Positions 33,232 through 45,362 of a stretch of 64,000 nucleotides of DNA are shown in pieces. Origin of the DNA: Uloborus plumipes. Lineage: Eukaryota; Arthropoda; Arachnida; Araneae; Uloboridae. Numbering within the stretch: position 1 is the stretch's first letter; the number at the start of each line of letters is the position of its first letter. The stretch is taken from assembly GCA_038373865.1 (NCBI GenBank), contig JAXGGA010003035.1, positions 1 to 64,000 of the forward strand, given 5' to 3'. Position numbers and translations under genes: made by a program. Under the pieces are notes generated by a model. It searched no databases. It was not told where the DNA came from and was given only the letters and a program-made list of their open reading frames with translations.

Positions 33232-33651
33232 ATGAACTGTCATGTGGGTGTTCTCATTGGTGAGCAATGTCATAAACAAGATTACCAAGGAGTGCCTAAG
33301 GAAATAATTAAAGTGAGTAAATTGTCAGAAGATGATCAGAAGTTGCTTAAACTTAGAGTATCCAATGAAATAGACAGTATTTGTCATTATCACAAATACA
33401 AGTATATTGTAAAATTTCACCATATTTTTGGGAAGAAATGTTGTGATCCATTACAAATTCATAAAAACCCTATTAAAAATGGATTGAGAGAAATTCTTTT
33501 ACAGCACTTGTCTAAGCCAACAAATCTGCCCGTTGATTTAATTCCAGGTAAATCACTTTGCCCCAACTGTGCCACAAAATTATTTGTTCAAAAAAATGAA
33601 GAAGAAAATATAATAAAAAATAATAACGACACTGAATTTAATCCTCATTGA
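33232..33651 (+). CDS. N-terminal part of the putative transposase, ends at premature TGA
   Basis: 139 codons carrying a Cys/His-rich region that looks metal-binding: C51-H52-x-H54, H63-H64, C70-C71, H77, and a C110-P-N-C113 pair in GKSLCPNCATKLF. The terminating TGA (33649-33651) is in the same frame as the 567-codon region starting at 33730. The 26 codons between (including GVDTVCQSLNLSPVYK) are open. The simplest reading is a single protein broken by one nonsense mutation. Alternatives are a removed intron or stop-codon readthrough. The frame is clearly coding in composition compared with its AT-rich flanks. Confidence 0.75.
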   Translation: MNCHVGVLIGEQCHKQDYQGVPKEIIKVSKLSEDDQKLLKLRVSNEIDSICHYHKYKYIVKFHHIFGKKCCDPLQIHKNPIKNGLREILLQHLSKPTNLPVDLIPGKSLCPNCATKLFVQKNEEENIIKNNNDTEFNPH

Positions 33652-33729
33652 TCATTAATAGATAACAAAATTTTAGAGGGAGTTGATACAGTATGCCAAT
33701 CATTAAATTTATCTCCAGTCTATAAAGTA

Positions 33730-35433
33730 ATGAAGTTAAACAAAGATCAAAGACATACTGCATTAATAAAAAAAACTGGAAAAAATTCCATTGCTGTTAA
33801 AAGAAAGTTAGAAGAATCTTTCAGTGAAAATTTAGAGGAGAATTTTGGTGTGTCAACCTCATATGAGGATGAATATGCTAAACTCTTAAGTAAACTGAAA
33901 GAAAAGTGTGAAGTAGCAAATAAAGCTGAAAAGGTAAAAATTATCAGCCTCTTACCAGATTCTTGGTCACGTGCTAAAATAAGCAAAGAGTTCAATGTTT
34001 CCGAATATCTTGTGCAGCAAACAAGAGATCTGGTAAAGGAGCACGGTATTTTGCCAAACTTGTTAAAAAGAGAAGGCCAAAAATTAAGCGAGCAGGTCAT
34101 AAACTGTGTGACTGAATTTTATGAAGACGATATTTATAGCAGGTTATGTCCTGGCAAAAAAGACTGCGTTTCGATAGGGAAAGTAAACAACGAAAGAGCA
34201 TACAAACAAAAGAGACTCATTTTGTTTTCTTTAAATGAACTTTTTGCCCTTTTTAAAGAGAAATACTCCGAAATCAAAATTGGGAGAGCCAAGTTTTGCT
34301 CCTTGCGTCCTAAATGGTGTGTGCTTTCTGGATCTTCTGGAACACACACTGTTTGTGTCTGTAAATATCACCAAAATGTAAAGTTGATGAATGAGGCTGC
34401 AAAAATAAACGCTTCTTACAAAGATTTGCTGAAACTACTTGTTTGTGATATGAACAAAGAAAGATGCATGTTGAGTCAATGTTCAGATTGTCCAGGGAGC
34501 GAGGCATTGCTAGATACGTTAAAACAAAGAATTGATGAAATGCCTGAAGAGATTTGCTTCAAACAATGGGTTAACACTGATAGAGAAGAATTGATAACTC
34601 AAGTAAGAGAAACTGATGACTTTTTAGAATCTCTAGTAGAACAATTAGTGGCTTTAAAAGCTCATCATTTCATTTCTAAAACACAATCAAAGTATTTCCA
34701 GGAGTTAAAAGAGACATTCACTCAAAAGGAATGTGTTGTTCTTGCAGATTTTTCTGAAAACTACACATTTATAATTCAAGACGAAATTCAGAGTTATCAC
34801 TGGAATAATCAACAGGCTACAATACATCCATTTGTATATTATTTCAAAAATGAGGATAAACTTTGTCACAAAAATCTCTGTGTAATAAGTGCTCACTTGG
34901 TACATGATACAGTTGCAGTTTTCACTTTTCAGAAATGCTTAACTGACGACATTAAAAATACTGCTCCTTCTGTTGAAAAACTTATTTACTTTACTGATGG
35001 TTCAGGCAGCCAATATAAAAACAAAAAGAATTTTGTAAATGTATGCCATCATACGAAGGATTTTGGGATGCAAGCAGAATGGAACTTCTTCGCCACTTCC
35101 CACGGAAAAAATGCTTGTGATGGGATAGGTGGAACAACAAAGAGAGAAATAACAAGAGTCTCATTACAACGGCCATACCGCAATCAAATATTAACGCCAA
35201 AAGATATGCATGACTACTGCTCTCAAAATATTTCAGGAGTTACTTACAGGTACGTTTCTAGTAAAGAAATAAAAGAAAATGAGAAAAAATTAGAAAATCG
35301 ATTCCAATTTTGTCAACGAGTTCCTGGTACACGAAAATATCACCGATTTTTACCAGTAAATAGAAGTGTTATCAGATGCTACGCAGTATCTACAAGTGAA
35401 CAATATTATGATCACACTATTTCAAAAATTTAG
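33730..35433 (+). CDS. Putative transposase, main part (HTH, Cys/His cluster, RNase H-like core)
   Basis: 567 residues. A helix-turn-helix-like segment is at about 78-103 (SWSRAKISKEFNVSEYLVQQ). A conserved block follows at about 160-215 (KRLILFSLNELFALFKEKYS, then CVLSGSSGTHTVCVCKYHQN). It contributes C197, C209, C211 and H214, with C246/C251/C254 beyond, likely a zinc site. A catalytic-looking core follows: VLADFSENYTF with D340, IYFTDGSGSQYKNKKNF with D423, and SHGKNACDGIGGTTKREI with H458, D464 and E473. Two strand-ending aspartates plus a later acidic residue fit an RNase H-fold (DDE/D) nuclease. I recall similar uncharacterised proteins in arthropods and cnidarians, but not a named family. 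It sits centrally between 800 bp inverted repeats, which argues it mobilises this element. No stop or frameshift inside; TAG ends it. Confidence 0.85.
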   Translation: MKLNKDQRHTALIKKTGKNSIAVKRKLEESFSENLEENFGVSTSYEDEYAKLLSKLKEKCEVANKAEKVKIISLLPDSWSRAKISKEFNVSEYLVQQTRDLVKEHGILPNLLKREGQKLSEQVINCVTEFYEDDIYSRLCPGKKDCVSIGKVNNERAYKQKRLILFSLNELFALFKEKYSEIKIGRAKFCSLRPKWCVLSGSSGTHTVCVCKYHQNVKLMNEAAKINASYKDLLKLLVCDMNKERCMLSQCSDCPGSEALLDTLKQRIDEMPEEICFKQWVNTDREELITQVRETDDFLESLVEQLVALKAHHFISKTQSKYFQELKETFTQKECVVLADFSENYTFIIQDEIQSYHWNNQQATIHPFVYYFKNEDKLCHKNLCVISAHLVHDTVAVFTFQKCLTDDIKNTAPSVEKLIYFTDGSGSQYKNKKNFVNVCHHTKDFGMQAEWNFFATSHGKNACDGIGGTTKREITRVSLQRPYRNQILTPKDMHDYCSQNISGVTYRYVSSKEIKENEKKLENRFQFCQRVPGTRKYHRFLPVNRSVIRCYAVSTSEQYYDHTISKI

Positions 35434-35689
35434 GAAAATGCACTATCATGCATTTATTAGGAAAATTGGAGGATTGGAAAAGCTCTTACGATAAGTGAAG
35501 AAAAGGATGACTAATATATATTCAGTTTTTTCATCCATGTGGACCACAAAAACATCATTTCAACTCTAAGTTCTTCGGAAACTAACTCCATCAGAACTAA
35601 CAACAATCACTGGAGGAACTTAATATAATATAACTGAAACATTTTGTAGTGAAATATCTGAATTATTTGTTCCTGTAAATGGAAAGTAA

Positions 35690-36485
35690 ATTTAAATTTT
35701 GCATTATGATGATTTCTTGGCATGAAAATAAATGCGATTTTTCTGACAACTTCGAAGCTCCATATCTCTAAAACTAGAACGATATCACTCATAACATTTT
35801 TGCTGCATATTAACTACTATAAGAAGGTTATCCAGTGAAATTTTTGTAGATTTTCATTCAGTCCCTTTTCAGATATTATATCTCAAAGTTAGCATTTTTT
35901 CTTCAAAATGCCAAGTTTGACTAATTGTATAAAAAAAATGACTGCCTTCAAACGTTTCATGCTACTTCTGGGAATAGTCCTATGAGATATCTACTAAAGG
36001 GGAAAAAATATAAGGGTGAGTCTTATTTCCTTCTACTAATATTTTTATGCCAAAAATGTAAAATTTCCCACAAAAAATCTTGTTTTTAAGCCAATTTTTC
36101 AAAAATTTGTTAATAATAATTTAAAAAATAACTAGTATAGAAATTTAGATCATTTTCTGCTCAATCAAGTGGTTTTTAAATCATTTTGATATGTTCATAA
36201 ATAAAAAAGTTATAATCATCTTCGAAAAGTACTCTTTTCATGAAAAGTCGCTCCCGCAGCTAATAAAAAGTGGTTGCTAAAAAAAATTCTGAAGGTTTAA
36301 AATTTTTTAAACCATTGTTTCATGCTCCCAATATAACAGTTAATTAACAGGCAAAAAGTTTTAAAAATCAAAAATAGTGAGCAACATGGCTGTATGATCT
36401 CACATGGATTGACCCGAAATAAATATAGCGTTTTACTCCGTACCCTGCAAAAAAGACTTTTTTTTAGAGGATAATACTTCACACA
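35690..36485. repeat. Right terminal inverted repeat of the 4.56 kb element
   Basis: Inverse of 31923-32720. The innermost 100 bp (around 35690-35790, CCATATCTCTAAAACTAGAA) is among the best conserved parts, suggesting more than the outer tip matters. Confidence 0.92.
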
Positions 36486-36567
36486 ATTAGGTCTAAATGC
36501 AAGAAAATAAAAGGGGGGAGGTCAAGGAAGTTATTTACCCCCTCCTTAGATTACTCACTTTTAAGCC

Positions 36568-37819
36568 GTTACAGATCTGATGAATGTTGCCGATCTGATG
36601 TTAATATGAGCTACATATTTGAGTTTATGCTTTCAGTCTTCGTTAACATCTCTAAATATGATATCATTTCCTTGCATTTTTAACATAGAATTAAGATAAT
36701 TATATTAAAAAATATATATTAGGCTAAAAAATCAAATTTCATTATAAAAAAGCATTTCTTGGAAATAAAAATGATCAATAAGGTTTTTATATAAAATAAA
36801 TTATGAGATTACCAAATCCAAGCTAATAAAACATTTGTTTTGTTTTAAAACAACACACAACTTCAACTTTTTCAACACACAACTCTGCTGCTTGCTTTTC
36901 TTTAATTAGTTGCACGAAATTTAATTTCTTGATCAGAAATTCAAATTTAGCTTGCTAGTTATTATCTAGTTATTTAGCGAAGTTATGAGAAATTGAAGCA
37001 CCAAAATAAATAAATAAAAAAATAATAATAATTAATTAACTTAATTTCTGCAGTGTCAATTTTTCTTATTTTACTAACTTCTATTGTTAGGTCATACAAA
37101 CCACAAATGAAGCAATTGTACTAAAACTCATTGCTTTTCATTTTTTAAGAACAAAAATATTCAATATATATGGCTAAAACCTAAGATTTTTGCTTTTTAT
37201 AATTCTGAAACGTGTGAGTTAGTTCTGTAACATATTCGCTGTTTTTCAATGTTACCGCTCTGACTGTTACCGATCTGACAATCTGACAAAGTTTTTTTTT
37301 TATTTCCGAGTCGATCGCACTAAACCAAAATCAAATACGTGGGTTTTTCACTTGCAATAAAGGGCTATACTTATATATAAAATAATTTTTAAAATAATAA
37401 AAACTGCGCATTTTAGAGCGTGTTACCGATCTGATGACTCAAATGACACACATTTTAAAAAATCACTTTAAAAAATCTTACCGACAATTTTAGATGCAGA
37501 AATGCAAATTTTTAATTACGATTCGATAAAACATCCCACCAGGTACTCAGTATCACGTGGTATAGGTGCAGGAAATGATTTTGGGAGCTTAGACATAGAT
37601 CGGAAGTTATTATTACCACTCTGACGGCGGAACATGGGACAGGCTTATTTCGCATCGACTAGAAAATCAGAAATCAATTAAAACAAAAATGAAGTAAAAT
37701 ATTAACAAAGGGGTAGAGATAGAATCGTTTTTTGTGCAAGTGCGTTTTTTTGGGAAGTTAGAAAGTGCGCATGACCTGTTTGCATGCTAAGCTTTGCTAC
37801 TGGACGTTACCGATCTGAT
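36568..37819 (+). repeat. Dispersed direct repeats of GTTACCGATCTGA
   Basis: Seven copies or near-copies on the same strand: about 36568, 36586, 37251, 37265, 37422, 37612 and 37806. Spacers are unrelated AT-rich DNA. No inverted partner or element end was found. Could be a decayed element with reiterated binding sites. Confidence 0.6.
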
Positions 37820-37820
37820 T

Positions 37821-40800
37821 TTTGATGTATAAAAACAATATTTTCTGAAGAAAAAAATTTTTTTTTTCTGATGTTATTAGATGAAATGAAAGCATAACCT
37901 TATCTTCTTTCTGGGGAAAATTATTTTTTTAACTAGTTATTGAAATACTAGTGAAAATTCACTTGGGACTCAAATTGGCACTTTTCTAAATATTAGCTCT
38001 TATCCCATTGTAATTGTCATCGATCCCATCACAGCGACTTTAGTGTCACTCCTTTCATCATCCAAGATTTACGATCCTGACTGCCATGCGATAAAAGTGT
38101 CTGCCGCTCCATAAAATGCGCCTTTTATTTTACAACTCAGCAATTTTAACAGATTTTTTTTATCACTCTTACGATGACTTTAAAGCCACTCGCAGTTGCA
38201 CCCGTTCGTTAATTTTTGAGCATTGGGTCTTGAGCCGATTGCACAGAAAAGTACAAAATCGTACACACAAAAAAATAAATATATATAAAAAAAAACTTTT
38301 TAAGTTTAAAGACTATTCTATCAGTTTGGTTAGCTAAAAAAAGCACTACTTATTATGAAATTAAATAAATATATGATTTCTTGATGACAACGGTCAAAAC
38401 TTTCAGTTGATATAATTTTATCTTTATATGTTGGTTATTTCTAAAGCAGCAACTGAAATTTAAATTAAAAATTTGAGACAAGAAATAGGCGGTACATTTA
38501 AAGCTATTCATACTAAGCTGTATTCCGTGTCTATGCTTCCCATCTTTGTTGCGCCACTATTAGCCATACTTGATATTATAATTTCAACCGAAACAGTTTA
38601 CTATTTTAAATTAAAGTCAAGTAACAATTTTAACCAATAACATTTGCCGGAAATATTTACTCACAAATGCTCGTAAGTTTAGCAGTGAAAATCATATATA
38701 GTTTTTAGTGCTTCAATTTATTTCGGTTATTCAATCGGATACGATATATGTATAAAGAAATAATTCTGTAATGTCAAAACTATGAGAGAAATTTAATTTA
38801 TCTTTGAATTATAGTTTGAGCGGTAAGGAATCTGGAAAAATCGTTGAGATAGCAATGCGAAAGGCAGATTTTGTACTGCGAAGTGGCACTTTTATTGCAG
38901 GGAAGTCAAGACAGTAAATTATGAGCATTCCCGTCGTAAAGAATTCAAAAGAAATTGAAATGGGTCTAATAGTATTTCATTCTTAAAGCAGGAATAGTGG
39001 GTAATTATTTATTTCCGTAATCTGCGTAAATTTATTTAGGAATTGTAAATAATTTAATAGTTTACTTGTTTTAATAAATGATATTACTAACTTATTTATA
39101 TACTCGTGGCTCTGCAGTCTGAATATTTGTCTTTTGTGTCGTAGAATTCTTAGGACAATTTAACAAACTATTTTGAAAACAAGATATGCGCAAAATACGT
39201 AATTGATGAGGTAAATTGTAAATGTGTTTTCAAAATATGAAAGAGATGCAAAAAGTAGTCGAAAACTGTAAAAAAAAGTACATAATCTAATCATAAAGCG
39301 ATTTCTTATTCATAAAAAAAATAAAACGATTTTCCCCACGCTGGTGATAATGACAACGATGCCAATAATGATGATGATTTAAAAAAAAAAAAACAAATAA
39401 ACTAGCTTGCGTGACAGGAATTTTGTATATTTTTAATTGGGTTCAATAAATTGTTAGATATTTTTCTACTTCAAAAAGTATCGTGCATTGAGAGATTTCA
39501 AAAGAGAATTTGTTTCGTCAAAAGACATACAATCACTCATTTCTAACAATGAAAAAATTGGTCTATAAATTTCCCGAATTCAGCTTTTATTAATCTTACT
39601 GGAATTAATTTTACAAGCTGAAAGACGCTTCCATTTTTTGTTTAGAAGTTTTTTTTTATAAATACGTGTTTATAAATGTTTCTGCAAAGGTTCTATATAA
39701 TATGTAGCACTCAAAACTTTACAGTACAAATGCAACTGCCGTATAGCGAGAAAAATGTAGAGCTTCAATGAAATGTCAAGAATTAAAGTTAGAAAAAAAT
39801 CTTTCTATGAATTCAGTGAGAAGAGCAAGCCAATAACATATAATATAAGATTCTTCTTTAGTTGTGTCAAAAATAAAGTAATTTTAAGCAATGAAAAGTT
39901 TAAAATAAAGCAATAACTAATGTAACGTAATTTTGCTTCGAAATTATTTTCTCTCTCCTACGCAGTGTTATATTTAACGTGTTTTGAAAATCATTTGAAT
40001 AAATAATTTAACCCTTCATAAAAATATTCATATTTCCTTATTCTATCTGATATCTGAAAGATGTTTTCAAAACGAAGCAAATCCATTAGCAAAATTGATA
40101 AAAATGTCGAAGTTTCAAACGATTTACTCTAAACTAATTTTCATCCAACGAAGAATAATTATTTGCTGACGAAACTGAAATTTTAGGGTAAATTTATCAG
40201 TTTTCGCTGAAAACAACAAAAACTTGTTGTGAAGTAAAAGATTAATGCATATGAATATTCGAGTACAAGTTTTAATGAATTGTTACGAAAAATAAGAAAG
40301 GCTTTTTCCGAGAAATTAAAGTTGACAAAAGCAGAGCAAAGTAATGAACATGTACGCTGCAACCACTTAAATGATATAAATATTCTTTAAATACCACACA
40401 ATTTTATTTATTTTTAACTAACAACTAAAGTTTTTCTTCGTTTGAAAATTATTTTTGTCAAACATGCTTGTTTCACTATTGAACACCCTTTGTACTACGC
40501 GCATACAAGAAGTACAAATCATTGTGAAATTAGATTAGTTTTCTGGTGAAAAAATAAGAAAGAAAATAATTCCAAAAAAGAAAAAAGCTCTTAGTCTAAA
40601 ATTATGTAAAAACAATCACTGGAATCTGAATAATTTAAAATTTCTGGCCTTTTGCTTTAATTTACGTTAAGAAAACCTACTCTTCAAGGTTCCGCTAATA
40701 AATTTAGGATTCCAAATCGCCCCTTTATTGAAAAGAAAAAAGCATGCAAACCCAGATGCATGCATTAAACTTGGCAGCGAAGGTTCCTAAATTAAATTTC

Positions 40801-41324
40801 TCCGCAACGTGGCAATGTTTATCCCAATAAATTCATTCTGAATATTTTATATATAACGGTAGAGCCTAAACGGAATACGAAACTGAACTTTGGAAAAATA
40901 TTTATAAGGTTTAGGTATCGGAAAAACTTTTCAAATCGAAGATTCATATTTGTTTTTAAAGCGATAAACAGATACGAAAGCTATGTTATAAAGAAAAAAA
41001 TAATAGAGTTTTTTTTAAATATTAATTATAATTTTATTGATTTCATTTTTAAATTATCTAGAATAACAAAAGAAACTCATTTCTATAGAATCAATGTTTT
41101 TTTTTTTTTTTTTTGGTTTTTGCTGTATGCTTTATTTTATTCTATTCTATTAAGTTTCTTTTACACCTAAGGCTTAGAAGATAGTATTGAATTCGTTAAG
41201 AGTACTAGTTTTATGGTTTTAGTGAATATAAGAGTTTCAAAAGGAGGAAAAAGGGGGAAAACATACTAAATAGTTTTAGAAAATGTTTGTCTATCTGTGC
41301 ATATAAACAAGTACACCTACATCT
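37821..41324. other. Unassigned 3.5 kb AT-rich stretch
   Basis: No gene, element end or RNA recognised. Small simple-sequence patches only (A-run at about 39381-39392). Confidence 0.4.
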
Positions 41325-41400
41325 CGGCCACGACATCCTGAGACTGGAGTTTCGTCCTTATTAGGCACTCATCAGTCACGAATAGTCAATAACTAAACTG
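41325..41400 (+). repeat. Fragment related to the 31527-31864 MITE
   Basis: GAGACTGGAGTTTCGTCCTT followed by ATTAGGCACTCATCAG parallels GACTGCAGTTTCGAGCTTAT...CTCTCATCAG of that element's left arm. No second arm is seen. Confidence 0.4.
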
Positions 41401-42910
41401 GAGGCAGATGTCCTCTTATTGAAGGCAGGGGGCTAAAATGTATTACGTGGAATTTTAGCCCGTTAGGTTTTTTTAATTTAAAAAAACCTTGCAATTTAAG
41501 TAAAGGAAACGGTATAATTTTATTTCAAATAATTTATAGGCAGGAATTATTTTTATTGGCACTACTACTCGAATTATAATTTTTGTTTTACTGTACAAAG
41601 GTATTTCTACGTTGGTCGAATTAGCTTCTAAATAGGTCAGGTTGGAGCGAATGCTATTTAATTATTTTAAAAAGCTCTACATGCTATTAAATTTAATTGT
41701 AAAATAGTTGATTTCAGGCATGGATGATAAAGAAATACATTATAATTATCATGAAATATTGAGAAAAAAAATGATCTGAAGAAAAAATATTGATTTTCAT
41801 AAAAATTGTTCAACAGTAACAATCTCTCATCTATGCTGAAGCAAAATGACCAAAAAGAAGCATGGAAATCAAATAATTGATAAAGCTAAAAGTTCATAAT
41901 ACATTATTTAAAGTTCAAAGCACTTTGATGGTTTAAAAACAGTATAGTATTGGAAGCAATGTACTATTACAGGGGATTAAATGAAAGCTTTCTCAAGGTA
42001 CTATCAAATACATTGTCTCTCGTACAAGGTCATCATTTGACAGTCAAAAATCTGAAAACACACCGTTGCTACTCAATCGCTTGATTTTGCAATATGCACT
42101 TCATTATGCACTGCCTCTTCGATTGGACAAAATTTAGCAACTGCCTGCTTCTCTTCAATGTCATGTGAAGTGCTAATAAATAAAAGTGATTGATGAGGTG
42201 TGTTAACCTTTTCGTACGAAAAGTAACGATTTTACCACATCCATTAAATAGCTTACACCAGTTTCTGCTTTTTCTACTGCCTAATTTAATAAATTTTTAA
42301 TTAATAAGTATTAAATATTAACTTTTGTGAATATCAAACACTTATAAATGACGAAATGATCAATAGTTTTTGTTGCATGATAAATATTACAAAGACAAAT
42401 GATCGATCGTAAGTAGGAAACGCAGCTGTATGAATACATCTTGGAGACATTTTGGTGTTTAATAATTTCTGACAAATTATTATAATAAGTTGCTGTAAAG
42501 GATAGCTTAATACATGGAGTTCTCCGAAAAAATTTAAAAGATTGACTCAGTGGGACCCTTTTCCTGCGAAACATAAGGACTCAACTATTTCTAGGAAATT
42601 ATTTTTACTATTCTAACTGACTTCATTAATGTGAAACTAATCAATTTATGGTACTCACATATTCAGAACATAAGTATAAACAAATATATAATTTTCGGTT
42701 GCTCATCTACTTCGCATTTCTTAAAGACCTTCATTATTTTTTCTAAGAATTCATGTTTCATCACCAATGTTTCGTTTTCCTCAGAAAAATAAAGTAGTTT
42801 TTCTAAGAAAAGATACACTGAGCTGAAAGTCAATAGACATTTTGTGAATTAAAAAATACTTTTTATACTAAGCCAGGTTTGCTCGTTAAAAAGCAAATTA
42901 TGCTTCCATA
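41401..42910. other. Unassigned AT-rich stretch
   Basis: Open frame at 42311-42574 (minus) has no recognisable motif. Confidence 0.4.
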
Positions 42911-43340
42911 CACTGTAAAAAATAAGTGTTATTTTTACAGTATAATACAGCTAATTTTATGATGATAAACTGTAAAAATTGTTAATTTTACAGTAATAAA
43001 TTGTAAAATTGCTGCTTTTACAGTACTAAACTAAAATTACTAATTCTACAGTACTAAACTGTAAAATTGCTAATTTAACAGTTTGTTACCGTGCATTTTA
43101 CAGCTTTAAACTGGAACTTTTGCTGCCAGCACTATACTGTTATTTTTACAGGATAATACAGTTAAATTTTACCACAATAAACTAAAAATTTTTAACTCTA
43201 CAGTAAGATACTGTAAAATTGCCAGCATCACAGTTTATTACTGCGCATTTTACAGTTTTACTTTGGCTGGAACCTCGGGTACAATGGAACCTCGGCTGCT
43301 AGTATCATACAGTATAAACAACAGTTCATTTTTTGCAGTG
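42911..43340. mobile_element. ACTGTAAA-rich TIR element, copy C
   Basis: Starts CACTGTAAAAAATAAGTG after TA and ends CATTTTTTGCAGTG. The interior repeats TTTACAGTA.TAAACTGTAAAATTGC. An internal junction at about 43117-43150 suggests two fused units. Confidence 0.75.
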
Positions 43341-45109
43341 CAGACTTAACGTAGTACTAAAAAAATCTATCTGATTTCCTCTTTAAATCTGAGTTCTCAT
43401 TAAATCTGGAATTATTATGAGCAAGGTCAATTGTATCATTATTTTTTAAACGTATTTCTTGAAAAAGGATTTTAATTCTTTTAAGCAAGACTTTAATCAG
43501 TTGACAGACAATCTAAATGTTATTGTGATCGCTGGTCAATATTTCTTGGTGTACGTTATCCAACATTGATGCGATAAAGAAGTGACGAATAACAAAAAAA
43601 AAAGTTTTGAGGAACTAGGAAGTCTTTCTTTGACTTATGTATTAGTGTTTAAATTTTGGAGCTTTTATCAGTTCGTTCAGTAAAGCTTTGTATTCAGGCT
43701 TCTTTGTATATTGGCATCAGCCCTTTGATGCATGGTGACATCGTTTTAGGGAACTATTCTTTTCTAGTTTATTCTTGAAAACTCTGAAATAAAAGATGAT
43801 TTTAAACAAAAAGCCTCAAAAAATCAGGATGTGAAAATAATGAAGTTGATTTTCTTTACATGTTTTTCTATTAAAGATAGCAATAATCAACCATCAAGCT
43901 CTTGGTTTTTGCCATCGAATGCTTGCCTTTTTCATTATTTTTTCGCTTTTGCCTTTCATATGAATATTCAATAAAAGTCTCATGTTCTGCGTTAAATTGG
44001 TATTCATTTTAAAAAGAGAAAAAAAAATTGCCTTTGTAAATAAAGATAGATAAGAACTTACTCTAATAAGTCAAATATTTGCATTGACTTTTTGAATGGC
44101 TATTTTTTCAATTTCTTGCAAATTAGCCATGCATAAATTGCTTAACTCCTTTTGTTTTGCCGGTTTACTAGCGTCGGTTGTCATTCTGTCATGGTTCTGA
44201 TGCAGAGCATCCATGTTTGTGAGAAAGTTGTTTTTCATGTAAAAATCAATGCATGTGTTTTTAAAAACAGGTTACATAAATTTTTATGTATTTTCCCCAC
44301 TGATTTTCTTTTCAAAAAAGGTACATTAAAATGAATTATTGTTAAAAGTATTCGCGTCAGTAATAAAATTGTTAACTAAAAGTTGTGTTTTTTTTTAATG
44401 ACTGCCTAAGAAATATCTTATATTACGGTGGATTGCTTACTTCTTGGACCTTTTTTTAAATCATATTTCTTTAATTTTAATTTGAGAAGAAAAAGTATAT
44501 TTTAAACATCTTAAACAGAGATAGTACTAAAAACATATTTTAAAGTTGGAAAAATAAAAAAAAAATACGTGTTTTCCTCCACAGCCCACTAATTAAAAGA
44601 AACCTGAAAATGGCCACTAACACAACGATAATTATTTAAAAGCAAAGCATTTTTTTCATCAGCATTCTAGGGGACTGATTAATGATACATGTTAAACCGC
44701 CCGAGTTAAGTGCCAAGAAGGGAACTTCTTTTTAAAGAACAACTCATACTAATTTGTTCATTTGAAGGTAACTTGAAAGAGGCTGGCACGGTGTGTAGCA
44801 TTTAATGATTCGCTCCCACTTAAGATAATGAAGTAACTAAAAGTTCAAGCTTACCTTTATTCCAACTTTGAAAACTTGTTAAATTTTCAATGATTTTGTT
44901 CGGTTTATGTCGTGGTGAACGAAACAAAAGAGGTTTATCACAGGGAGTTTTGCAGATAACCTGTAACTAACAGTTTCTTTTTCTTTCTTTCTTTTAGGTT
45001 CACAAATGTTTACCAAATGTTTTCTAAAATATAGCATTTAATAAATATAAATTGATTGAAAACGGTTATAAAAACTAAAATTTTCAATGTTGTTGTTTTT
45101 GTCTTGTGC
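43341..45109. other. Unassigned AT-rich stretch
   Basis: No feature recognised. Confidence 0.4.
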
Positions 45110-45362
45110 CAGCCAGGTTGGCAATTTGAGGTGCGCTGCTTCACTTTTGCAACTGTACTATAATTTGGTGTGAAATCTGACTTCTACAGTACACGCATGC
45201 CATAGGTACCCATTTATAGGATAGGTAACATTTCACAGCACAACAACACATTTACACAAAGAAAGGACAAGGACAAGAGAGAGAAAGGACATCCATGGCC
45301 AGGCCGGGATTCGAACTACCATCCGTGGCAAACTGCTATGACCACTAGGCAAGGTGATCGGC
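45110..45362 (-). repeat. tRNA-derived SINE (minus strand)
   Basis: On the minus strand TTGCCTAGTGGTCATAGC (about 45333-45350) matches a pol III A box and GTAGTTCGAATCCCGGC (about 45302-45318) a B box at tRNA-like spacing. A unique body follows, ending near AGGTTGGCAATTTGAGGTGC (45114). The open frame 45233-45439 is a shadow of this repeat. Confidence 0.75.

Larger units (their letters stand above)
31923..36485 (+). mobile_element. 4.56 kb transposon with about 800 bp terminal inverted repeats
   Basis: The outermost TGTGTGAAGTATTATCCTCT (31923) is inverted exactly at 36466-36485. The two arms stay aligned inward for about 800 bp with only scattered differences, and weaker similarity continues to about 32850 and 35632. 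Between them lies one long plus-strand coding region of about 733 codons with a single in-frame stop. Architecture (long TIRs, single protein with helix-turn-helix and RNase H-like motifs) supports a DNA transposon. No convincing target duplication could be read, so the superfamily stays open. Confidence 0.85.

Noticed and set aside
36568..37819. Second half of a TIR element with the long-TIR transposon next door
   Set aside because: No inverted copy of the motif and no matching end near 36485 or inside the 4.56 kb element.
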